The notes beneath the pieces were generated by a model that worked only from the letters and a program-made list of their open reading frames with translations, was not told the origin of the DNA and made no database searches. Made by a program: the position numbers and the translations under genes. From Leptofilum sp050292445 (GTDB taxonomy: Bacteria > Chloroflexota > Anaerolineae > Promineifilales > Promineifilaceae), in the NCBI GenBank assembly GCA_050292445.1, contig JBNKLQ010000199.1, positions 1-11,822 on the forward strand: a stretch of 11,822 bases of DNA, in the 5' to 3' direction. Every line of letters begins with the position of its first letter. The stretch's first letter is position 1. This document shows, piece by piece, positions 1-7,785 of the stretch.

Positions 1-550
1 GATACAGCAAATCCCAAAAAGTGCGGCGAGAAACGGGATCAACCCCAGCCGTTGGCTCATCCAAGAAAATGAGGACGGGCCGGTGAATGATGGCCACGCT
101 AAGGGCCAGACGTTGACGCCAGCCGCCGGAAAGTTCACGAGTAAGCGTATGCTCACGACCTTCCAACCCGGCCATTTTCAGGGCAGACGCCATGCGCTCT
201 TTAAACATGCCGCCGTTCAAGCCATATGCCTTACCGTAAAATTGCAGGTTTTGCTGCACGGTTAAATCGTTGTACAGGCTGAAGCGTTGCGACATGTAAC
301 CGACCTGCGGCCGTATTTCTTTGCCACGACGGCTCACATCCATATTCAGCACCTGAACAGTGCCCGATGTCGGCTGCATCAGACCCAGCATCATGCGAAT
401 GGTGGTGGTTTTACCAGAACCATTGGGACCCAAAAAACCAAATATTTCGCCGCGCTTAACCTGGAAGCTGATGTTATTAACGGCCGTAAACTCCCCAAAC
501 CGCTTGGTCAAATCTTCCACCACAATCGCCGCTGTTTCCGAATTCATCAT
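1..550 (-). CDS. ABC-2 exporter ATPase, second of the operon (partial, cut by left edge)
   Basis: ATP-binding subunit of an ABC-2 type exporter, expected to power the neighbouring permeases on the cytoplasmic face of the membrane. The first 183 codons are present; the C-terminus lies beyond base 1. Visible motifs in order are Walker A (GPNGSGKTTT), a Q-loop region reading GYMSQRFSLY, the ABC signature LSGGWRQRLAL, and Walker B with D-loop (LIFLDEPTAGVDPVSRR). The sequence stops just before the H-switch, so that residue cannot be judged. The start is the ATG at 548-550, followed by a second in-frame ATG. An AAGGGA-type ribosome site lies in the 11-bp gap after the upstream permease stop. It is a paralogue of the ATPase at 2823-3752. 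Together the two could do the job of one tandem YbhF-type protein, which is inference. Confidence 0.93.
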   Translation of the reverse strand, partial: MMNSETAAIVVEDLTKRFGEFTAVNNISFQVKRGEIFGFLGPNGSGKTTTIRMMLGLMQPTSGTVQVLNMDVSRRGKEIRPQVGYMSQRFSLYNDLTVQQNLQFYGKAYGLNGGMFKERMASALKMAGLEGREHTLTRELSGGWRQRLALSVAIIHRPVLIFLDEPTAGVDPVSRRTFWDLLY

Positions 551-561
551 TATGTCCCTTA

Positions 562-1686
562 TTAATCCAATGCCCGCCGGACAAACCGCAGGGAGAACGG
601 CACAATCACCACGCCCAAAATAGCTAAGGCCAGCACGCTGGGCCAAAGAACCGGTAAACCAGCTCCCTTCAGCAAAATGCCACGGAAAATATTCAGCCAG
701 TGGTTGGCCGGAATAATGTTTGCTAAAAGCTGCAACACCTGGGGCATCGACTCCACCGGGGCAGCATAGCCGGTAAACATGAAGTCAATCATGCCCACCA
801 TGAGCACCAGCAAAAACGCCTGGTGCTGGGTACGGGCAATGATGGAAATCACCATGCCTTTGCTCAATTCCACCAATAAATAACCGGCCGCCAACAGTTC
901 CAGCAGCAGCAGCGACCCACGAAACGGCACGGCAAAAGCCAGATGCACCATGGCCAACATCATGTTAAAGCTCACAAAACCGATGATGACGACCGGCACA
1001 GCTTTGCCAACAATGATCTCCAATGAGGAAAAAGGCATCACCAATAGTTGTTCCAGCGTGCCCAGCTCCCGCTCGCGGGTAAAAGCGAGGGCAGCAAAGA
1101 GCAGCACCACAAATTCCAGCATCAACCCCAATTCGGCAGGTACGGTGTAGAGCGCTTCGCTCAGGCTTTCGTTGAACCAGACGCGCAGGCTGGGATCGAA
1201 ACCGGCAAAGCTGTCGGCGGCTAAACCCAGGCGCTGAATGGCAACTGCGGTGCCCAGTTCATTGGCCACCCCTTCAATGGCTTGTAGCGCGGTGCGGGCC
1301 GGGATACTTTCTGCCCCATTGAGCATGACCGGCAAAACGGCCGTTCCATTTACACTAGCCAACTCACTCGAATAGTCAGGCGGAATAATCACCGCCGCGT
1401 TAATCTCACCGCGATCCATCGCTTCGGTAATGGTTTGCAGATTGGTGGCTGGCTCTACCAGTTGAAAGGTCCCCGTGTTTTCCAGGGCGATAACGGCCGA
1501 CCGGCTGGCCGCGCTCATATCCTGGTCCCACACCATCAACGGCAAATTAGTAATTGGCCGCGAGGTGGCCCAGCCAACCAGCAGCAGCTCCATCAGGCCA
1601 CCAATGAGCATAAACGCTGGCAACCACCAATCCCGGCGTAAATGGATAAATTCTTTGACAACCAGACTCGTAATGCGCGTTATCAT
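562..1686 (-). CDS. ABC-2 type permease (YbhR-like), second permease
   Basis: Integral membrane subunit of an ABC-2 exporter, 374 residues, a usual length for the YbhR/YbhS/YhhJ group. One transmembrane helix lies near residues 20-40. A large extracytoplasmic domain (about 45-180) follows, then five more helices at about 183-203, 228-250, 258-282, 289-308 and 345-366. The family motif E-R-E-x-G-T-x-E-Q-L appears as ERELGTLEQLLVMP at 205-218, before the third helix. Its ATG overlaps the stop of the preceding permease in an ATGA arrangement, indicating translational coupling and probably a heterodimer of the two permeases. The ATPase that follows starts 11 bp after its stop. Substrate is unknown; relatives export drugs, dyes, or cations and chloramphenicol-like compounds, which is family knowledge and not shown here. 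Confidence 0.93.
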   Translation of the reverse strand: MITRITSLVVKEFIHLRRDWWLPAFMLIGGLMELLLVGWATSRPITNLPLMVWDQDMSAASRSAVIALENTGTFQLVEPATNLQTITEAMDRGEINAAVIIPPDYSSELASVNGTAVLPVMLNGAESIPARTALQAIEGVANELGTAVAIQRLGLAADSFAGFDPSLRVWFNESLSEALYTVPAELGLMLEFVVLLFAALAFTRERELGTLEQLLVMPFSSLEIIVGKAVPVVIIGFVSFNMMLAMVHLAFAVPFRGSLLLLELLAAGYLLVELSKGMVISIIARTQHQAFLLVLMVGMIDFMFTGYAAPVESMPQVLQLLANIIPANHWLNIFRGILLKGAGLPVLWPSVLALAILGVVIVPFSLRFVRRALD

Positions 1687-2816
1687 GCCAATTTCTTCCT
1701 AAAAAACAGAGCAGCCACGCCCACAAAGGCAACGCCCAAACCAAACATCATCACCGCATAGGGCCACAGCACATCCAGCCCCACACCGGGTAAAAAGATG
1801 CCCCGCGTGATCACGGCGTAATGCGTGCCGGGCAAGCCCAAGGCTTCCAGGCGGACAACTTCCGGCATCGCCACCGTGGGGAAAAAGATACCCGTCATAA
1901 AAAATCCAGGGAAAAAGATGAGCAAAAAAGAAAGGGCCAATGCCGCCGCCTGGCTGCGCATAAAGACGCCAATGACCAGCCCTACACCCAAAATAGCGAA
2001 CAAAAATACGGCCGACAGCCCAAAAAACAGCAGGAAGTTGCCATTAAACGGCACCTTAAACCAAAGCATGGCCAGCAGGGGAATGAAGATGGCATTAAGC
2101 AGTCCCACAACGACGTAGGGTACCATCTTGCCCAGCAGCAGTTCACTGCGCCCAACCGGGGTGGCCATCAGCTGCTCCATCGTGCCATGCTCGCGCTCGT
2201 GGGCTAAGGTGAGCGCCACCGTCAGAGCCGGGAAGCCTAAGACAATGGAAATCAAGCCAGGAATTAGATCGTTGCGTGATTTGAGGCCGGGGTTATACCA
2301 GGTGCGCACGCGCAAGTCGATGGGCTGCAACGCGTTGGCCGAAAGCCCCGCTGCTTGCAAATCAGCCGCCAGCAGTTGGCTGACATATTGTTCGGCACGC
2401 TGCCCCATGTGCTCGACGGCAAAACCGCCGCTTTCCGGCTCGGTGCCGTCGATGATGATTTGCAAGGGCAACCCTTGTAAAGAAAGCAGTGCTTCGTCAA
2501 AATCTGGTGGCAAAATCAGGGCTGCTTTGATTTCGCCGCGCATGAGCATTGCTTCAATTTCATCTGGGGAATCCACCTGGGCGTACAGGTCCAGATCGTC
2601 GCCAGCGGTGAGGTGCTGGACAAAGTTGCGTGAAGAGGCGGAACGGCCGTAATCCAACACAGCCACCGGCACGTGCTGAATCTCCACCGTCAGGGCATAA
2701 GCCATCAAAAAAAGCAGCGCCGTGGGGGTAAGCAAGACCAAAATTAGCGTGGATCGGTCGCGCCAAATATGATGAATTTCTTTGCGGGCAATGGCCCGTA
2801 AACGACGAAATGACAT
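1683..2816 (-). CDS. ABC-2 type permease (YbhS-like), first permease
   Basis: Integral membrane exporter subunit of 377 residues. An N-terminal cytoplasmic stretch (RKEIHHIWRDR, about 11-21) leads into helix 1 at 23-43. An extracytoplasmic domain spans about 45-180. Five helices follow near 184-204, 231-252, 260-284, 290-311 and 349-372. The ABC-2 hallmark EREHGTMEQLMATP is at 207-220. It has the same architecture as its downstream neighbour but a clearly different sequence, so the pair looks like an old duplication that now forms a heterodimer (inference). The start ATG at 2814-2816 lies 6 bp after the ATPase stop. A GGAGG inside the end of the ATPase gene, about 11 bp upstream, may serve as ribosome site. 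Its last codons overlap the next gene by 4 bp. Confidence 0.93.
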   Translation of the reverse strand: MSFRRLRAIARKEIHHIWRDRSTLILVLLTPTALLFLMAYALTVEIQHVPVAVLDYGRSASSRNFVQHLTAGDDLDLYAQVDSPDEIEAMLMRGEIKAALILPPDFDEALLSLQGLPLQIIIDGTEPESGGFAVEHMGQRAEQYVSQLLAADLQAAGLSANALQPIDLRVRTWYNPGLKSRNDLIPGLISIVLGFPALTVALTLAHEREHGTMEQLMATPVGRSELLLGKMVPYVVVGLLNAIFIPLLAMLWFKVPFNGNFLLFFGLSAVFLFAILGVGLVIGVFMRSQAAALALSFLLIFFPGFFMTGIFFPTVAMPEVVRLEALGLPGTHYAVITRGIFLPGVGLDVLWPYAVMMFGLGVAFVGVAALFFRKKLA

Positions 2817-2822
2817 GGTGGC

Positions 2823-3752
2823 TTAGGCCTCCATCTGCCTGATTAAAGAGATAAATGCTTCTTCCATGCGCGTGGGCGCGGGTCGGGCACCGCTGTAAGC
2901 AATATTGGCTTGAGTGAGAACGGCCGTAATTTCCGGCAGTCGTTGGTCAGCGTTATCCACCAAAACATGCAGTGCTTCCCCATACGTTTGCACCTCAAAC
3001 ACACCCGGCAGAGGTTCAATGAGATCACGGGCCGCCTGCCACTGGGCGGGCACAATGGCGATCATCTCCCCTTCAATTTGACCCCGAATCTGTTCCGGCG
3101 GGGCGCACATCGCCATCTTGCCAGCATACAGCAAACCCACCTGTGAGCAGCGGTCTGCTTCATCCATGTACGGGGTGCTCACCACAATGGTGATGCCCTC
3201 CGCGTATAAATCGGTGAGAATGTTCCAAAATTCACGGCGAGAAATGGGGTCCACGCCTGTCGTTGGCTCATCCAGGAGCAACAACTTGGGTTCATGAATG
3301 AGCGTACAGGCCAGAGCCAGCTTCTTTTGCATCCCCCCAGAAAGATGGGCGGCGCGCCGCTCCTTAAATTCAGTCAACCCGGCAAAGGTCAGCAGTCGCT
3401 CAGTGCGTTCAGCCATGTCAGCGCGCGGCACGTCATAAATTTCGGCAAAGAATTGCAAATTCTCCAGCACAGAGAGCTGGGCATACAGGCTAAACTGCTG
3501 GGCCATGTAGCCAATGTGCGGCTTGATGGCTTCCGCTTGTGTGGCGAGGTCGAAGCCAGCCACCCTGGCTGAACCGCTGGTTACCGTTAACAAGCCAGCC
3601 AACAAGCGCAGCGTGGTGGTTTTGCCCGCACCGTCTGGCCCCACCAGCCCAAACAATGTGCCGGGCTGGATGGCCAGGTCTAAAGCATCGACGGCATGGG
3701 TCTCGCCAAAATCGCGCGTTAGGGCCTGGGTGTGAATGATTGGTTCGCTCAT
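2823..3752 (-). CDS. ABC-2 exporter ATPase, first of the operon
   Basis: ATP-binding subunit of 309 residues from the chosen ATG. Motifs in order are Walker A GPDGAGKTTT (38-47), Q-loop GYMAQQFSLY (81-90), signature LSGGMQKKLAL (137-147), and Walker B and D-loop LLLLDEPTTGVDPISRR (157-173). A C-terminal regulatory extension (about 215-309) is typical of the YbhF/DrrA/CcmA-type exporters. The H-switch region reads STPYMDEADRC (192-202), with proline where most ABC ATPases have the catalytic-cycle histidine. The ATG at 3750-3752 follows the small upstream gene by 11 bp. An in-frame GTG at 3789-3791 would add 13 residues (DHSQGKTVNRAV after the start) and overlap that gene; it was not chosen because homology to ABC domains begins only after MSEP. 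Stop to next start is 6 bp. Confidence 0.93.
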   Translation of the reverse strand: MSEPIIHTQALTRDFGETHAVDALDLAIQPGTLFGLVGPDGAGKTTTLRLLAGLLTVTSGSARVAGFDLATQAEAIKPHIGYMAQQFSLYAQLSVLENLQFFAEIYDVPRADMAERTERLLTFAGLTEFKERRAAHLSGGMQKKLALACTLIHEPKLLLLDEPTTGVDPISRREFWNILTDLYAEGITIVVSTPYMDEADRCSQVGLLYAGKMAMCAPPEQIRGQIEGEMIAIVPAQWQAARDLIEPLPGVFEVQTYGEALHVLVDNADQRLPEITAVLTQANIAYSGARPAPTRMEEAFISLIRQMEA

Positions 3753-3763
3753 GACAGCACGAT

Positions 3764-4033
3764 TTACTGTTTTGCCTTGCGAATGATCCACAAGACCGCC
3801 AGCGCGCCAAGGGCTGGCTCAAGTGCCAAGCCCAGATAGACCAGGCCCTGACTAAAGCCCATCGCCGGGATGACATACCAATCGAGCAGGCCAACGATTA
3901 CGGCCGTAATCACCGCCACGATATAATCTCCCTGCACGCCAATGGGCCGGTTTTCTTTCCAGATGAGACCAGCCACCCAGCCCATCACCAAGCCCACAAC
4001 AACCATTACAACTAACAGAATTACAATGTCCAT
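3764..4033 (-). CDS. small three-helix membrane protein, possibly GlsB/YeaQ/YmgE-like
   Basis: An 89-residue hydrophobic protein with three likely membrane helices (about 3-25, 36-54 and 62-84) joined by short polar turns (WKENRP; the C-terminal tail IRKAKQ is positive). The length, the glycine-rich first helix (VGLVMGWVAGLIW) and the layout resemble the GlsB/YeaQ/YmgE (transglycosylase-associated) family, but the match is by eye and weak. The start ATG at 4031-4033 has a good ribosome site (GAGAGGACAAG just upstream). It sits between the tetR-type gene (17 bp away) and the first ATPase (11 bp away), so it is certainly co-transcribed. It could be an accessory or assembly factor of the exporter, or a stress membrane protein under the same repressor; the sequence does not decide. 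Confidence 0.8.
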   Translation of the reverse strand: MDIVILLVVMVVVGLVMGWVAGLIWKENRPIGVQGDYIVAVITAVIVGLLDWYVIPAMGFSQGLVYLGLALEPALGALAVLWIIRKAKQ

Positions 4034-4049
4034 CTTGTCCTCTCGTGTA

Positions 4050-4643
4050 TCAAACAGTTATGCCATCTAATATCAATTGCAGGCTAGCCTTGATTTGCTG
4101 CTCTAGATCAACAAGTTCAGGATCATATACCCATATCAAAATCGACCCGTCAATCAAGGTGCCCATCGCCAGCGCCACTTCCTTCACATTCAGATCACGA
4201 AACTCGCCGCTGGCCACGCCTTGTTCAATTAAGGCACAAAATACCTCCATAAATTCATCAAACGGTTTTTGCAAAATCTTTCTAACGGATTCCTCGCGTG
4301 CGGCTAGCGCAATAAAATCCAGGTACAGTGGTGCCAATGGCTTCATCTGCGCCATATCTGCCACCACAATGTCTATCAGTTTATGTATTTTTTCCACCAC
4401 CAAAATGTCTGTAACGAGCAGCTCATTTACGTAGGCCAATTCACGCGCTATAAAAGAATCCAGAATGGCAAATATTAGCTCTTCTCTGCTTTTGAAATAC
4501 AGGTAGATCGTGCCCTTGCTTAAGCCCGCTTCCTGAGCAATATCTTCCATACGCGTATTGGCAATGCCTAACTTCACAAAGGCACTGATAGCCGCTGCAA
4601 TAATTTGTTCTGTTCGCTCTTCAGAAACATCTGGTTTTGGCAT
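4050..4643 (-). CDS. TetR/AcrR-family transcriptional repressor of the exporter operon
   Basis: A 197-residue one-component regulator. The N-terminal TetR DNA-binding domain occupies about residues 9-58. Its helix-turn-helix reads EDIAQEAGLSKGTIYLYF (33-50), an almost textbook TetR signature, followed by KSREELIFAILDSF. The rest is a helical ligand-binding and dimerisation domain without recognisable ligand specificity. The start ATG at 4641-4643 has an AGGAGATCAG ribosome site. The gene is first in the exporter operon and has a perfect palindromic operator 15 bp before its start, so autoregulation together with the ABC genes is the simple reading. Many TetR regulators linked to ABC-2 pumps are released by the pump's substrate. 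E. coli CecR plays this part for ybhFSR; that comparison is contextual, not proof of orthology. Confidence 0.95.
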   Translation of the reverse strand: MPKPDVSEERTEQIIAAAISAFVKLGIANTRMEDIAQEAGLSKGTIYLYFKSREELIFAILDSFIARELAYVNELLVTDILVVEKIHKLIDIVVADMAQMKPLAPLYLDFIALAAREESVRKILQKPFDEFMEVFCALIEQGVASGEFRDLNVKEVALAMGTLIDGSILIWVYDPELVDLEQQIKASLQLILDGITV

Positions 4644-4657
4644 CTGATCTCCTGTAT

Positions 4658-4689
4658 TAATAAATAACTGACCGGTCAGTTATTTATTA
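4658..4689. promoter_or_regulatory. 32-bp perfect palindrome, predicted TetR operator
   Basis: Two 16-bp arms pair without mismatch around the centre between 4673 and 4674. The core is CTGACCGGTCAG and the flanks are AT-rich. The palindrome touches the last base of the predicted -10 box and covers the expected transcription start, so bound repressor would block initiation. TGACC/GGTCA half-sites are common in operators of TetR-family proteins. Confidence 0.88.
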
Positions 4690-4717
4690 TTGTATGCAGT
4701 TACCTAGGCGGTGTCAA
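4689..4717 (-). promoter_or_regulatory. sigma-70-type promoter of the tetR-exporter operon
   Basis: Read on the minus strand, a perfect -35 box TTGACA (4712-4717) is followed by a 17-bp spacer and the -10 box TACAAT (4689-4694). The predicted start of transcription, near 4682, lies inside the 32-bp palindrome, and the tetR start codon is about 40 bp further on. Confidence 0.85.
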
Positions 4718-4773
4718 TACCCAATTTATGTATCCTGAAATCTCGTGAGCGTGCGTTGGGGAAACGAATTTAC

Positions 4774-4806
4774 AAAAAAAGCCCGGCTTCACAAAGAAAC
4801 CGGGCT
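4774..4806 (-). terminator. intrinsic terminator after the acyl-CoA synthetase/GNAT gene
   Basis: On the minus strand an 11-bp stem (AGCCCGGTTTC pairing with GAAGCCGGGCT, one G-U pair) encloses the 5-nt loop TTTGT. The stem runs directly into seven T residues. It starts 39 bp after the stop codon of the 4846-7596 gene. It separates that gene from the exporter promoter on the same strand. Confidence 0.92.
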
Positions 4807-4845
4807 GCTACTTAATAAACCTAATTGGTCAGTTCAAAGATGCGC

Positions 4846-7596
4846 TCAATCCAGATCGATGATCGCCTTGACTAGCTCGCCATCCCGCTCCAGGCGGAAA
4901 CCTAGCTTGAGGCAAACGGCCCGCATGCCACGATTCTCTGCCAGCAGGTAGGCCACCACGCGCTTGACACCTTCTTGCTTACCAATTTCCAGCAGATGCA
5001 CCAGCATGGCCGTGCCCACCCCCTGCCCCTGGTAGCGGTCGCTGACCAAAATGGCAAATTCGGCTTCGTCACTATTACGCTCTTTGGTCAGGCGGCCTGC
5101 GGCAATAATTTCCTCTTCTTCCGTTTTGGGGTTTTTATGGGTGACCACAATAGCCATGTCCCGATCATAATCCACAAAGCAGATGCGGGTGAGCCGCTCA
5201 TGCTCTACGCGCTGGTCCAGCTGGAAGGCCCGGAAGTAGCGCAGATAGACAGACCGCTCAGATAGCGTTTCGTGGAAATTCACCATTTGCGGTTCATCTT
5301 CGGGCCGGATAGGACGCAAGTTGATATCCAGGCCGTCTTCGGTAGTTATGCTTTTAATGTATTGGGCGGGATACGGCCGTATTGCCTGTTCAGGTAGCTC
5401 ATCTTCCGTTACCTCTGGATCGTAAAGCACCACCCGGGCATCCAGAGCAATCAAATCATCGGAAGAGGCAAACAGTGGATTGATGTCAATCTCTTTGATC
5501 CAGCGCTGATCCGTGACTAGCTGGCCAAACCGCACCAGCAGCGCTTCCAAAGCAGCCAGATCAACCGGATCACGGCCACGCACCCCTTTCAGCGCTTTGT
5601 AAATCTTGGTGCGCTCCATCATGCGGCGGGCCAGTGTGGTCGTAAGCGGCGGCAAGCCCAGATAACGGTCTTTGAACACCTCGACCAACGTGCCCCCCGT
5701 GCCAAATAGCAGCACTGGGCCAAACTGCGGGTCCGGACTGGCACCGACGATTAGTTCATAGCCATCACTCAAACGCAGCATCGGCTGAACGGTCACTCCC
5801 AAAAAGTCTGCAGCACTGTACTTTTCCGTCACCGATTGTTCCATCGTTGTGTAAGCGTGGCGTACCTCGCTGGCGGTAGCTAAATCTAACCGCACCCCGC
5901 CCACATCGGTCTTGTGGGTAATCGTTTCCGAATTGAGCTTGAGCACTACCGGATAACCCATCTCTTCGGCAATTTTCACAGCTTCATCGACTGACGTGGC
6001 CAGGCGCGTTTCCACAGTGGGAATGCCATAAGAGGCCAACACTTGCTTCGATTCATATTCGGTCAGAATAGTGCGGCCGGTTTGGCGGACATCGGACAAC
6101 ATGTGGGTGATTTCGCTAATTTTTTGGCGACTTTCTTCGCTTTCTTCCGGCAAAAAGGGCGTTTCATACAAGCTTTGCAACCGTTTTTGGTAACGCCACA
6201 TGTAATTGAAAATGCGTGCGGCCGTATCTGGGAAGGCAAAGGTAGGGATGTTGGCCTGATTCAAAATCGCCTCACCACTGGCAATGTCTGCGCCACCCAT
6301 CCAACTGGCCAGGACTGGTTTGCCATATTGATATTGCGGGGGACGGCCGTATAGCTTCTTCAGCTCTTGGGCGGTTTGAGTGGGGTCCGTCATAGCCTGG
6401 GGCGTCAAAATAACCAGCAAGCCATCGCTGTTCTCGTCATTGGCCGCGATCTGGATCGATTTAGCATACCGCTCAGCATCAGCATCTCCTAAAATATCAA
6501 CCGGATTGTTGCGGCTCCAATGCTGCGGCAAAAATTCGTTTAGCTCTTCCATCGTCTTTTCGGAAAGCTGCGTCAGCTCACCCCGGTGGGTAATGAGCGA
6601 ATCCGTGGCCAACACACCAGGGCCACCAGCGTTGGTCACAATCGTCAGGCGCGGGCCGCGCGGCCGGGGCTGCTTGGCCAAAACCTCCGCCATATTGAAC
6701 AGATCGTCAATCGAATCAACCCGTAGAACACCAGACCGTCGGAACGCTGCGGCTAATACCTCGTCACTACCAGTAAGAGAGCCAGTGTGGGAGGCTGCGG
6801 CCTGAGCGGCTGCCTCGGTGCGACCGGGCTTAATTACAATGATTGGTTTGGTCAAAGCCACATCTCGCGCCGCTGAGAGGAAGGAACGAGCGTTACCAAT
6901 TGATTCCATGTAAATGACAATGCTCTTGGTACGCGGATCATCACCCAGGTAATAAATCAGGTCGCCCCAATCCACATCAAGCATGGAACCAATCGATACA
7001 AACGAACTGAAGCCCACATTTTCACGGAAGCTCCAGTCCAAAATGGAGGTCAGCAGCGCCCCGCTTTGGCTGATGAAGCCTACCGTGCCGGGGCGGGCCA
7101 TCGAGCTGGCAAAAGTGGCATTCAGGCCGCTGATTGGGTTCATCACACCCAGGCAGTTGGGACCGATGATGCGCATTTGTCCTTTACGCGCCTCTGTCAG
7201 GATTTCCTGCTCCAGCTTCACACCTTCGGGGCCAATTTCCTTAAAACCAGCCGAGATAACGATGGCACCTTTCACACCGGCATCCACACATTGGCGGATA
7301 AGGCCAGGTACGGTGCGGGCAGGCGTGACAATGATGGCTAAATCCACCTTTTCCGGCACCTCGCTAATGTTGGGATACGCTTTGATGCCCATCACGCTGG
7401 CACGTTTGGGGTTAATGGGAAAGATGGTGCCGCCAAACGAGTTGGTCATCAGGTTCCACAAGATGGTACGGCCCACACTGCCTTCGCGCTCGGTGGCCCC
7501 GATGAGGGCCACGCTTTTGGGTGAAAAAATGACATCGAGGGGGTTCTTGTTGTAGCTAAACACATCGTGGGCAGTGCCACGGGTTAAATCAATCAT
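4846..7596 (-). CDS. NDP-forming acyl-CoA synthetase fused to a GNAT acetyltransferase (Pat-like)
   Basis: A 916-residue cytoplasmic fusion. Residues about 20-120 form a CoA-binding Rossmann domain (SVALIGATEREGSVGR). About 150-310 form the succinyl-CoA-synthetase-like ligase domain, with the phosphohistidine motif ASHTGSLTGSDEV (His270). A further ligase domain spans about 315-470. About 500-725 form an ATP-grasp domain with THKTDVGGV (His561), LLFGTGGTLVEVFKDR and KEIDINPL. About 757-915 form a GNAT domain with the acetyl-CoA loop RYQGQGVGTAM. This is the architecture of bacterial protein lysine acetyltransferase Pat/PatZ, which acetylates and silences acetyl-CoA synthetase. Because both histidines of true ADP-forming synthetases are kept, it may also make acyl-CoA and ATP (inference). 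The start at 7594-7596 is chosen for its AGGAG site 8 bp upstream; an in-frame ATG 48 bp earlier gives a tail with no family likeness. It is transcribed alone. Confidence 0.95.
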   Translation of the reverse strand: MIDLTRGTAHDVFSYNKNPLDVIFSPKSVALIGATEREGSVGRTILWNLMTNSFGGTIFPINPKRASVMGIKAYPNISEVPEKVDLAIIVTPARTVPGLIRQCVDAGVKGAIVISAGFKEIGPEGVKLEQEILTEARKGQMRIIGPNCLGVMNPISGLNATFASSMARPGTVGFISQSGALLTSILDWSFRENVGFSSFVSIGSMLDVDWGDLIYYLGDDPRTKSIVIYMESIGNARSFLSAARDVALTKPIIVIKPGRTEAAAQAAASHTGSLTGSDEVLAAAFRRSGVLRVDSIDDLFNMAEVLAKQPRPRGPRLTIVTNAGGPGVLATDSLITHRGELTQLSEKTMEELNEFLPQHWSRNNPVDILGDADAERYAKSIQIAANDENSDGLLVILTPQAMTDPTQTAQELKKLYGRPPQYQYGKPVLASWMGGADIASGEAILNQANIPTFAFPDTAARIFNYMWRYQKRLQSLYETPFLPEESEESRQKISEITHMLSDVRQTGRTILTEYESKQVLASYGIPTVETRLATSVDEAVKIAEEMGYPVVLKLNSETITHKTDVGGVRLDLATASEVRHAYTTMEQSVTEKYSAADFLGVTVQPMLRLSDGYELIVGASPDPQFGPVLLFGTGGTLVEVFKDRYLGLPPLTTTLARRMMERTKIYKALKGVRGRDPVDLAALEALLVRFGQLVTDQRWIKEIDINPLFASSDDLIALDARVVLYDPEVTEDELPEQAIRPYPAQYIKSITTEDGLDINLRPIRPEDEPQMVNFHETLSERSVYLRYFRAFQLDQRVEHERLTRICFVDYDRDMAIVVTHKNPKTEEEEIIAAGRLTKERNSDEAEFAILVSDRYQGQGVGTAMLVHLLEIGKQEGVKRVVAYLLAENRGMRAVCLKLGFRLERDGELVKAIIDLD

Positions 7597-7604
7597 TTGA
7601 ATTG

Positions 7605-7609
7605 CTCCT
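7605..7609 (-). promoter_or_regulatory. ribosome binding site that sets the start of the synthetase/GNAT gene
   Basis: AGGAG on the minus strand, 8 bases before the ATG at 7594-7596. This supports MIDLTRG as the N-terminus rather than the longer open frame beginning at 7644. Confidence 0.8.
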
Positions 7610-7785
7610 GTTAATTTACGAATCTTCCGGCGAGGCCAGCACATTGCTTACTGCACATTAGCCATTAAAGATTTTATTGCAATGAAACGGTACCAAACAG
7701 TGCTCTTTGTCGTGAGCAAAGGGTACATTTTGTTAGTTTTTTCGGCGTTGGGTATTTTATGGCTGCGTTTCTGTTAAAGATTTGC

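Noticed and set aside
562..2816. One frameshifted permease split into two genes
   Set aside because: Each half is a complete ABC-2 permease with its own N-terminal helix, external domain, ERE-GT-EQL motif and five further helices, so they are two genes.
3753..3791. GTG start adding 13 residues to the first ATPase
   Set aside because: It would overlap the upstream small gene, has no clear ribosome site, and lies before the start of ABC-domain similarity. It cannot be fully excluded.
7597..7644. 16-residue extension of the synthetase/GNAT protein
   Set aside because: The AGGAG site 8 bp before 7596 fits the shorter start, and the extension is basic with no family resemblance.
7702..7720. CTTTG/CAAAG hairpin as a terminator
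   Set aside because: Only about 5 bp of stem, with no adjoining T-tract at the right distance on either strand.
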